Assembly: GCA_019241805.1 (NCBI GenBank)
Contig: JAFAWL010000193.1
Coordinates: 1-9,708, forward strand
Source: Actinomycetota bacterium
GTDB taxonomy: Bacteria > Actinomycetota > Actinomycetes > Mycobacteriales > Jatrophihabitantaceae
Length of the DNA: 9,708 nucleotides
Reading direction: 5' to 3'
The notes below the pieces were generated by a model. That model saw nothing but the letters and a program-made list of their open reading frames with translations, was not told where the DNA came from and ran no database searches. The position numbers were made by a program, and so were the translations under genes. Shown piece by piece: positions 1 to 4,602 of this stretch. Numbering within the stretch: position 1 is the first letter of the stretch; each line of letters opens with the position of its first letter.

Positions 1-409
1 CAACTATCCGACCCTGCAACGCATCCTGGTCGCCTACGGCGACAAGATCGGTTACGCGGCCGACCTGGCGGGCGCCCTGGCCAACTTGAGCGACAACAAC
101 CCGGGGCAGTCGCTCAGCCAGGGCCAGCCGACCAACACGACCAGCCCATCGTCGACTTCGCCACCGCCGTCCTCGCCCAGCAAGTCGGCTCCGCCGTCGA
201 CTTCGCCGAGCCAGACAGCGACGGGCGGGACCTCGGTCGAGAGCGTCCTCAGCCAGCTCGACGCGGCGATCACTCAGCTTCAGGCCGACTACAAGAGCGG
301 CAACCTGGCCGCTATCGGTACCGATCTGCAGAAGGTGCAGCAGCTGACCACCGAGTACCAGTCGCTGCGGGGCTCGGCCACCGCCAGCGCGACGCCGTCG
401 CACTCCTGA
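1..409 (+). CDS. UPF0182 family membrane protein, C-terminal end (5' truncated by window)
   Basis: The reading frame is open from base 2 and stops with TGA at 407-409, giving the last 135 residues of a larger protein. The first residues (NYPTLQRILVAYGDKIGYA, then ADLAGALANL) match the end of the conserved domain of UPF0182 (COG1615), large actinobacterial multi-pass membrane proteins of unknown function. A low-complexity Ser/Thr/Pro/Gln linker of roughly 50 residues follows. After it comes a predicted amphipathic helical tail (ESVLSQLDAAITQLQADY and following), a layout usual for this family, where the tail is often annotated as a coiled-coil-like C-terminus. The membrane segments would lie upstream of the window. 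A TTG at 86 could be misread as a start, but the homology extends upstream of it, so the gene begins outside the window. The family call is by recalled similarity; no biochemical function is known to me. Confidence 0.88.
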   Translation, partial: NYPTLQRILVAYGDKIGYAADLAGALANLSDNNPGQSLSQGQPTNTTSPSSTSPPPSSPSKSAPPSTSPSQTATGGTSVESVLSQLDAAITQLQADYKSGNLAAIGTDLQKVQQLTTEYQSLRGSATASATPSHS

Positions 410-489
410 ATGACGGTCGGCGTCAGGCGCCCTGGCAGTCCCCAAACGTCGTCCGGAACACGGCAACGGGATTCGGTGCCGGTCGCGGT

Positions 490-518
490 TTGGACGCGGC
501 GCCGGGAGTAAGTAGACT
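490..518 (+). promoter_or_regulatory. Promoter of the initiator tRNA gene
   Basis: TTGGAC at 490-495 is a good -35 box. It is separated by exactly 17 bases from TAGACT at 513-518, a good -10 box. Transcription would begin near 525, about 7 bases before the mature tRNA 5' end at 532, which is a sensible short leader for RNase P. Spacing and both hexamers are visible; activity is inferred. Confidence 0.7.
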
Positions 519-531
519 GACCGGATACCGA

Positions 532-605
532 CGCGGGGTGGAGCAGCTCGGTAGCTCGCTGGGCTCATAACCCAGAGGTCGCAGGTTCAAATCCTGCCCC
601 CGCTA
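532..605 (+). tRNA. Initiator tRNA-fMet, anticodon CAT
   Basis: A complete cloverleaf can be drawn. The acceptor 5' strand is 532-538, the D stem is GAGC/GCTC (541-544, 554-557), and the anticodon stem is CTGGG/CCCAG (559-563, 571-575) with CAT at 566-568. The T stem is GCAGG/CCTGC (581-585, 593-597) with loop TTCAAAT, and the acceptor 3' strand is 598-604. Two initiator hallmarks are present: position 1 (C) and position 72 (T) cannot pair, and the anticodon stem carries three consecutive G:C pairs next to the loop. The discriminator base is A at 605. The following bases are CAA, so CCA is not encoded and must be added after transcription. It is a monocistronic gene with its own promoter and terminator. 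Confidence 0.97.
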
Positions 606-610
606 CAACG

Positions 611-645
611 ACGAAGGCCCCGGACTCCGGGGCCTTCGTTTATTT
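611..645 (+). terminator. Intrinsic terminator of the tRNA-fMet gene
   Basis: A perfect 13-bp stem is formed by 611-623 (ACGAAGGCCCCGG) and 627-639, with a 3-base loop ACT. It is followed by TTTATTT at 639-645. It begins five bases after the tRNA 3' end. This is a textbook rho-independent terminator. Confidence 0.92.
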
Positions 646-962
646 CCAAGATCGTTTTGTTGATGTTGGAAGCGCTGAATGTCCGTCAAATGACCGTCAA
701 CCCCGCGCCCACTGGAAGCTTTTCAGGCCGATCGAGGCAATCCATGGGGCAACCGCACACGGTTGCTCATCCTGACTGGGTACCTTACGCCGATCTTACG
801 TTTAGTGACGGAGCGGCCTCCTCGCTCGGGGCATGCAGGAGATCGCGCGTTGGTCCGTTCGCAGCGGTCCGCGGAGCGCGCGATAGCTGTCGACCTGCGC
901 GCGGCTCGCGGTCGGATGGCCAGAACGCATATGAGATCGTCTGCGCGGGTCGGGCCGCTCAT
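646..962. other. Gene-free stretch between tRNA and vapBC locus
   Basis: No reading frame here resembles a known protein; open frames on both strands have Arg/Ala/Ser-rich composition typical of GC-rich antisense. Two structures stand out. One is a tandem pair of near-identical 10-mers at 680-689 and 691-700 (TGTCCGTCAA and TGACCGTCAA, 11-base period). The other is a hairpin with 7-bp perfect arms at 749-755 and 760-766 (GCAACCG/CGGTTGC, loop CACA), which has no following T run. The location directly behind a tRNA gene fits the end of an integrated element, but no integrase is visible. Confidence 0.5.
680..700 (+). repeat. Tandem 10-mer direct repeat (TGWCCGTCAA)
   Basis: TGTCCGTCAA at 680-689 and TGACCGTCAA at 691-700 match at 9 of 10 positions and are spaced by one base, so both copies would sit on the same face of the helix. 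Short direct repeats of this kind next to a tRNA gene resemble arm-type binding sites of tyrosine integrases, but that role is only a guess. Confidence 0.45.
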
Positions 963-1364
963 TCAGGCGGGAGCCACGACCGTCATTCCGAGTCCGGCGG
1001 CGGCACCGGCCATGCGATCGTCGTAAGTGCATACCTGTGCGAGGTCGGTGCCCAGAGCTGCGGCAGTGGCCAGGTGGATGGCATCCAGAGATCGCAGTTC
1101 TGGCGGCAGCATCTCGCCGGCGGCGCGCAACAGGCGGTCGTTGACCCGCAGGACGTGGAGCCGGTCGAGGGCATCCTCGCCGCGAGCGACCGCGGCGGCA
1201 CCGAAAGGCATCAGTGCCCGGGCGACTTCGGTTCGGGCCAGGGCACTCGTGACCAAGGGTCGCCTGCGCCGCAGATATCGGCGCAGGGCGGGCGATTCGG
1301 TCTCCAGGACCGCCAGCTTCACGATCGCTGATGAGTCGAGGTACGTGGCCCGTTCAGCGCTCAT
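963..1364 (-). CDS. VapC-like PIN-domain ribonuclease toxin
   Basis: This 133-residue protein has the compact PIN fold of VapC toxins, Mg2+-dependent endoribonucleases that cut tRNA or rRNA and stop translation when their antitoxin is lost. The conserved acidic set is present: D10 in YLDSSAIVKL, E46 in TSALARTEVARAL, D94 in SLDAIHLATAA, and D115/D116 in TYDDRMAGAA. It therefore looks catalytically intact and is of normal length. The ATG at 1364 was chosen because the family's N-terminal beta strand begins a few residues later. A longer upstream extension of the frame is antisense-like Arg/Ser/Pro sequence lying over the antitoxin gene. The start lies inside the 3' end of the antitoxin gene (11-base overlap), the usual translational coupling of type II toxin-antitoxin pairs. 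Target specificity cannot be read from the sequence. Confidence 0.9.
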   Translation of the reverse strand: MSAERATYLDSSAIVKLAVLETESPALRRYLRRRRPLVTSALARTEVARALMPFGAAAVARGEDALDRLHVLRVNDRLLRAAGEMLPPELRSLDAIHLATAAALGTDLAQVCTYDDRMAGAAAGLGMTVVAPA

Positions 1365-1629
1365 CGCGCCGCAAAGCCGCGAGGACCTCGGACGCGGAGG
1401 GGCCGGCGGCAGGTATTGGTAGCGGGTCCGCGATGTCGGCGATGTCGGCTGACGGCGGTTCGAGTTGGCCCATTGCCCGCAACTCGGCGAGGCTGCCGCG
1501 GTCCGGGATGGGCGCCAAGACGGCGACCGGCCGCCCACGATCGGTTACTTCGATGGTCTCGCCCTGTTCGACGCGGCGTAGCAGTTCGCTGGCGCGCTGA
1601 CGCAGCTCGCGAACCCCAACCGTTGTCAT
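1354..1629 (-). CDS. Phd/YefM-family antitoxin of the PIN toxin
   Basis: This is a 91-residue protein starting TTVGVRELRQRASELLRRVE, followed by GETIEVTDRGRPVAVLAPIP. This is the Phd/YefM fold that dimerises and binds operator DNA with its N-terminal half. The C-terminal part after about residue 45, including a short ADIADIAD repeat and the terminal ASEVLAALRRDER helix, should wrap and inhibit the toxin. It lies immediately upstream of, and overlaps, the PIN toxin gene, the standard order. No Shine-Dalgarno is visible before ATG 1629. A TACAAA hexamer sits seven bases before the ATG, so the mRNA may be leaderless. A palindrome overlapping that hexamer and the start codon is a likely autoregulatory operator. 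Intact by length and motif. Confidence 0.9.
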   Translation of the reverse strand: MTTVGVRELRQRASELLRRVEQGETIEVTDRGRPVAVLAPIPDRGSLAELRAMGQLEPPSADIADIADPLPIPAAGPSASEVLAALRRDER

Positions 1630-1646
1630 GTGCTATTTGTAGCACA
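1629..1646 (-). promoter_or_regulatory. Operator/promoter of the vapBC-type operon
   Basis: A perfect inverted repeat TGTGCTA (1629-1635) - TTTG - TAGCACA (1640-1646) ends on the first base of the antitoxin ATG. Read on the minus strand it contains TACAAA as a candidate -10 element, followed by six bases and then the A of ATG, placing the transcription start at or next to the start codon. No convincing -35 is visible. Autorepression by antitoxin or toxin-antitoxin complex is known for this family; binding to this palindrome is inferred. A second inverted repeat, GGCGCT-GCT-AGCGCC, lies just upstream at 1651-1665. Confidence 0.6.
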
Positions 1647-1665
1647 ATTGGGCGCTGCTAGCGCC

Positions 1666-1904
1666 GTCGGCCGCGCAAGCACCCGTCGTCCTGCCGCATC
1701 TCCAGGAAACGCGTGATGCGATAGCCGTCGTTCGAGCGCGTTCAGCGCAGCGCGGTCGAGGTGCGCGATACCCGTCGACATGTGCTGGCTACGGTTCTTT
1801 CCCGCCGGCGCAGATGGGGAAATTGCTGAGACGCGCACTCGCCGACCCTGGAGTTCGCCTCAGGGTTGGCCCGCCGCCGGCGCTATCGCCAAGTCCGCAG
1901 GCCA
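1666..1904. other. Stretch without recognisable gene between vapBC and epimerase remnant
   Basis: I find no frame here that resembles a known protein on either strand. The plus-strand frame that runs from 1780 into the pseudogenes downstream has an unrecognisable N-terminal part. It is probably eroded sequence of the accessory region. Confidence 0.4.
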
Positions 1905-2013
1905 CGCCAAATGGTGCAGTGCTGCCTTCACTGACGGCCTGGGCTACGAGGTCTTCAACGTCGCGAACGCCGAGATGTTTGTGGCTGCAACGACCCAGGA
2001 CCTTCTCGACCGG
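1905..2013 (+). pseudogene. NAD-dependent epimerase/dehydratase, C-terminal fragment
   Basis: In one plus-strand frame 1930-2013 encodes TDGLGYEVFNVANAEMFVA followed by ATTQDLLDR. This resembles the region near the C-terminus of short-chain NAD-dependent epimerase/dehydratases, where the last strands and helix close the fold. The immediately preceding residues of the same protein (RQMVQCCLH) are readable in another frame at 1905-1931, so a frameshift lies near 1930. The Rossmann-fold N-terminus with GxxGxxG and the YxxxK active site are absent. Only some 35 residues of an approximately 300-residue family survive. The fragment is cut off at about 2013, where relaxase-like sequence begins. Assigned from remembered family sequences. 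Confidence 0.6.
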
Positions 2014-2022
2014 CCGTCGACG

Positions 2023-2400
2023 TCGCCGACGTGGCGATCCCGGCCGCCCTCCGCGCGCGGATCCAGGAGCAAGCTGGCGCAGGAGTGGTTCCGTGCCAAG
2101 CACCACCGGGACCCGATGGACTCCCGCGAGTTCACCGGCTATCTGACCCGGATCTCGCGGCCGGCGCCGATGCCGGTGGCCGGCCATGACCTGACGTTAT
2201 CGCCGGTGAAGAGCGTGGCCGCGTTGTGGGCGGTCGCGCCGCGGGAGCTGGCCGCGACCATCGCCGCGTGCCACGACGATGCGGTGCGGGACACGATCGG
2301 CTGGCTGGAGCAGCACGCCGTGTACACCAGGCGGGGCACGAACGGCGTCGCCTGGTGTAGACGCGACGGGGCTGATCGGTCACCTGCTTGCGATCCGCAT
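2023..2400 (+). pseudogene. MobF (TrwC/TraA) conjugative relaxase, internal fragment
   Basis: DVAIPAALRARI (from 2028, one frame) continues after a frameshift near 2065-2071 into KLAQEWFRAKHHRDPMDSRE and onward to about 2355. That part includes the family signature GHDLTLSPVKSVAALWAVAP and then DTIGWLEQHAVYTRRGTNGV. This is the N-terminal nicking domain of MobF relaxases, which cut oriT on conjugative plasmids and ICEs of actinomycetes. After about 2355 the expected sequence leading to the three-histidine metal site is scrambled by further frameshifts (VDATGLI is still visible in a third frame). The catalytic tyrosine region upstream, the histidine triad and the whole helicase domain are missing, so it cannot work. 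It is evidence of a former conjugative element. Confidence 0.8.
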
Positions 2401-2431
2401 CGCTCGCCAGCTGCGTTTCCGTCCGCTCGAT

Positions 2432-2467
2432 GTCGACGCTTTTGTTGACGCAAATATCAGCGTCGAC
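2432..2467. repeat. Inverted repeat, 9-bp perfect arms
   Basis: GTCGACGCT (2432-2440) and AGCGTCGAC (2459-2467) are exact reverse complements flanking an 18-base AT-richer centre. The centre contains a further nested TTTG/CAAA pair (2441-2444 and 2451-2454). It lies about 55 bases beyond the stop codon of the minus-strand 413-residue gene and just after the relaxase remnant. It could be a terminator for the minus-strand gene, though no T run follows, or a relic protein-binding site. Confidence 0.55.
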
Positions 2468-2521
2468 CGGGCATCATGACCGTCGCCGTCGACTCACGCA
2501 ACTGAACGACGCCCAGCCCGC

Positions 2522-3763
2522 TTATGGCAGTCCAGCGCGGTCGAACTCCTGCTGCAACCGCGGGCGCCGGCGGTTGGTCTCGCGCAGCTCGGCGATGAAC
2601 CAGTCGACGTCGGCTTCGTGCTCTGATCCGGCAGCCAGTTTGCGCATCTTCTTCAGCCGACGTGCAGCGATCTGGTAGTGCTGCGCACCGGTCTCGACGA
2701 GTTCGGTCAGCACGAGCCGGTTCAGCACCGGCAGGACGGCGATCGGGTCAACCCTCTCGTATGCCTTCGCCAAATCGCTCCAAGTGCGGTCGTTCTCGAG
2801 ACTGAGCGTGTGGGCCAGGTCCCACGCGAGCCGGACGTCCCTGAGGTGGTGCTGCGCGAACACCACAGCGTCGTGCGGACTGCGGGCGAGCTGCTCCATG
2901 ACCTCGTTCTGGTACGCCGACCAGGCGGTCCCGGAGTCTTGGTACAGCGCGGCCGCGGTGCTCGAGCTGGGCCAGCGGCGGAACACCTCGAGGCGAGCCG
3001 CGAGCAGCTCGTCGGGACGATGCGCCGCGAGTAGCGCGCACCAGTATCCGGCCGCTTTCAAGGACTGGTGGCCGTGGTCGAAGTCAGCCGCGCGCCGGGC
3101 CCAGTCGATGGCCAGGTCGGTCTCGCCGATTTCGGACAGGGCCTCGGCGGTGTCTTGCAGCCATGCAGCGACCTTCTGGTCGCGGGCGTGGGTGCGGATC
3201 ACCGCCTCGACATCACGGTCGAACACGGCCAGCCGCTGGGCGTTCCGGTCGAGGGTGAACCACTCGTGGAAGTGGCTACTCGTCCAGCGCTCGTCTTCGG
3301 CGGGTCGCGGTCCCAGGTTCGCCTCGATTTCGGCGAGCCTCGCTCGGTACGCGGCGATGCCCTTCTCGCCGAGCGCGGGCGCGTAGGCGACTGGATCGAG
3401 GTGGAAGTAGTCGCACTCGTTCTCGAACTGGAACTTGATCATCCAGTCGGCCAGCTTCCCGACCGCCGGCTTGGCGCGGACCGCGATCTGCGGGTGCAGG
3501 TCGAGCAGCGCTTGGCACGCGTCGCCGATGATCCCGCTGGAGTCGTCGGCCCGCATGATCACCTTCAGCGCCGACGCGATCGCCTTCTGGGTGACCGAGA
3601 AGACGACGGGCGGATCCTCGATCTCGGCCGCCTTCTCGAGGATCGCCACCGCCTCGTGCATCTGCCGGCCGTGCTCGTTCGCCGTGCGCCAGCGCCACAC
3701 GTCCGCGCGCGTACGGATCAGCGGCAACACCGCGTCGGCAAGATCGCTCACTCCGGAGACCAT
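2522..3763 (-). CDS. Helical-repeat protein related to the C-terminal part of SWIM-finger/DUF6880 proteins
   Basis: The 413-residue product is soluble, rich in Ala, Leu, Glu and Arg, and reads as a chain of TPR-like helical pairs (for example AWLQDTAEALSEIGETDLAI and ELLAARLEVFRRWPSSSTAA). It ends in the basic tail LRETNRRRPRLQQEFDRAG. These stretches match what I remember of a widespread actinobacterial family annotated as SWIM zinc-finger or DUF6880 proteins, whose function is unknown. The usual N-terminal SWIM motif (CxCx-n-CxH) is absent; either this is the short form or the 5' part was lost. ATG 3763 is taken as start because it is the first one 11 bases after the upstream toxin-remnant stop; no clear Shine-Dalgarno precedes it, and a GTG at codon 5 is an alternative. 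The frame is undamaged and the codon pattern is that of a real gene, in contrast to the broken genes around it. Confidence 0.8.
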   Translation of the reverse strand: MVSGVSDLADAVLPLIRTRADVWRWRTANEHGRQMHEAVAILEKAAEIEDPPVVFSVTQKAIASALKVIMRADDSSGIIGDACQALLDLHPQIAVRAKPAVGKLADWMIKFQFENECDYFHLDPVAYAPALGEKGIAAYRARLAEIEANLGPRPAEDERWTSSHFHEWFTLDRNAQRLAVFDRDVEAVIRTHARDQKVAAWLQDTAEALSEIGETDLAIDWARRAADFDHGHQSLKAAGYWCALLAAHRPDELLAARLEVFRRWPSSSTAAALYQDSGTAWSAYQNEVMEQLARSPHDAVVFAQHHLRDVRLAWDLAHTLSLENDRTWSDLAKAYERVDPIAVLPVLNRLVLTELVETGAQHYQIAARRLKKMRKLAAGSEHEADVDWFIAELRETNRRRPRLQQEFDRAGLP

Positions 3764-3774
3764 TCCACGTCGCG

Positions 3775-3945
3775 TCAGGAAGGGATGCGATCGAGAAGCC
3801 CGCGGGGTGTGATGACTTCGACGCCGGGGTTTGCGACCGCGTGCAGGTCATTGTCGCCGGTGATCAGGGCGTCGGCACGTGATGCGATGGCAAGGGCCAG
3901 AAGGTAGTCGTCATCGGGATCGCGGCAGGCGCGGTGGCGTCGAGG
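3775..3945 (-). pseudogene. VapC-type PIN toxin, C-terminal fragment
   Basis: The frame after the antitoxin-like TGA at 3948-3946 reads CRDPDDDYLLALAIASRADA, then LITGDNDL, then VEVITPRGLLDRIPS and stops at 3777-3775. This is the C-terminal part of a PIN-domain toxin, with the conserved acidic DPDDDYLLALA helix and the TGDNDL strand. The N-terminal half, with the first catalytic Asp and the Glu, is gone, so ribonuclease activity is not expected. It has no start codon of its own with a ribosome site. It is in the same frame as the antitoxin fragment upstream, separated by one stop codon, which suggests one deletion removed the antitoxin 3' end and the toxin 5' end. Confidence 0.82.
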
Positions 3946-4065
3946 TCATGTGCCGCGACGCAACGCCGCGGCGAGCACTTCGCTGCGGGGCTTTCCGGAC
4001 GCTGCGGCTTGTTCATCTGCAAGCTGAAGCAGGCGTTCGTCCACATCGACGGGCACTGTGGTCAC
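3946..4065 (-). CDS. Short VapB-like ribbon-helix-helix antitoxin remnant
   Basis: A 39-residue frame starting at GTG 4065 reads TTVPVDVDERLLQLADEQAA then ASGKPRSEVLAAALRRGT, followed by TGA. It has the beta-strand, helix, turn (GKPRSE), helix pattern of a ribbon-helix-helix DNA-binding domain. A strong Shine-Dalgarno AGGAGG at 4077-4072 lies six bases before the start, so it should be translated; a second GTG at 4056 is an alternative. Full VapB antitoxins are usually about twice as long, with a C-terminal toxin-binding tail; that tail is missing here and the frame runs straight into a toxin fragment. It could still bind DNA as a solo regulator, or be a dead remnant. Treat as partial. Confidence 0.65.
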   Translation of the reverse strand: MTTVPVDVDERLLQLADEQAAASGKPRSEVLAAALRRGT

Positions 4066-4071
4066 CGGGAA

Positions 4072-4077
4072 CCTCCT
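4072..4077 (-). promoter_or_regulatory. Consensus ribosome binding site (AGGAGG) for the short antitoxin
   Basis: Perfect AGGAGG on the minus strand, six bases before GTG 4065. It fixes the start and argues that this small frame was, and may still be, expressed. Confidence 0.75.
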
Positions 4078-4464
4078 ATGGGTCAAGGTTACGGGATCGG
4101 GCCCAGTGACCGGCTGCGCTTTCGGACGGCTTCGAAGGCCACATACCCTCGCGTGACTCAGTTGCCAGGTTGCGCTGTAGAACTCGGTTGATACCGCTCA
4201 TGTCTTGCATGAACATTCCGCTAGGCGTCTCGTCGACCTTGTCGGTGACGGAGACGAGTGATGAGCCGGACTGTTGTATTGCCATATTGATCTGTGCGTC
4301 GTCGAACCGATTCCGGGCCAAGCGGTCCACGTTGTCGACGATCAGAAGGTTCGTGGGTGACTAGGCCACGAACTTGAGCATGCGCTGCAGCTCGGCCCGG
4401 TCGGCCGACTTAGCCGACTCGCCGGCAGCTCAACCGGATACCTCTTCGACGTACTGACATGACC
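4076..4464 (-). pseudogene. Serine recombinase (resolvase/invertase family), decayed fragment
   Basis: A single minus-strand frame reads AGESAKSADRAELQRMLKFVA, a TAG stop, then SPTNLLIVDNVDRLARNRFD and further residues including INMAIQQSGSSLVSVTDKVD, ETPSGM and RNLATESREGM. This is the second half of the resolvase catalytic domain of large serine recombinases, with the conserved VDRLARN and DETPSGM motifs. Two in-frame stops, TAG at 4363-4361 and TGA at 4432-4430, break it. The N-terminal nucleophilic serine region and the C-terminal recombinase/zinc-ribbon DNA-binding domains are missing. These enzymes move phages and integrative elements in actinomycetes, so this is probably the dead integrase or transposase of the accessory region. 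Confidence 0.85.
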
Positions 4465-4477
4465 CCAGCCCTTCCAT

Positions 4478-4513
4478 GGTTCGGAGACTCCGGATACGCG
4501 GGGGGTCCGAACC
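4478..4513. repeat. Inverted repeat, 8-bp perfect arms, upstream of the ligase operon
   Basis: GGTTCGGA (4478-4485) and TCCGAACC (4506-4513) are exact reverse complements around a 20-base centre. It abuts a second hairpin at 4513-4530. Both lie between the recombinase remnant and the ligase start at 4603. They could be operator half-sites, a 5' leader structure, or an element end. Confidence 0.5.
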
Positions 4514-4530
4514 TCGGCATGAGTGCCGAG
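4513..4530. repeat. Hairpin, 7-bp perfect arms, upstream of the ligase operon
   Basis: CTCGGCA (4513-4519) - TGAG - TGCCGAG (4524-4530). It lies 72 bases before the ATG at 4603. There is no T run, so it is not an intrinsic terminator. A role in control of the downstream operon is possible but not shown. Confidence 0.5.
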
Positions 4531-4602
4531 TCGCAAAGCCACAACCTTCGGACACGCCGTGAGGATTCAGTAGGGCGGTAAAGGTGTCTTAGGGGTGAGT
4601 TG

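Noticed and set aside
657..1331. 224-residue plus-strand open frame
   Set aside because: It lies mostly antisense to the PIN toxin gene, has Gly/Arg/Gln-rich shadow composition and no recognisable motif or ribosome site.
1431..1448. Tandem 9-base repeat (CGATGTCGG twice)
   Set aside because: It lies inside the antitoxin coding sequence and simply encodes the repeated Ala-Asp-Ile; no separate function is supported.
1365..1538. N-terminal extension of the PIN toxin to 1538
   Set aside because: The extension is Arg/Ser/Pro-rich and antisense-like over the antitoxin gene; ATG 1364 gives the normal PIN N-terminus.
3068..3907. 279-residue plus-strand open frame
   Set aside because: It is antisense to the 413-residue gene and the toxin remnant; composition is that of a GC-rich shadow frame, and the minus-strand protein has clear family resemblance.
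532..4602. Duplicated tRNA 3' end as attL/attR of the accessory region
   Set aside because: I looked for a second copy of the T-arm/acceptor sequence through 4602 and saw none, so no attachment sites are annotated.
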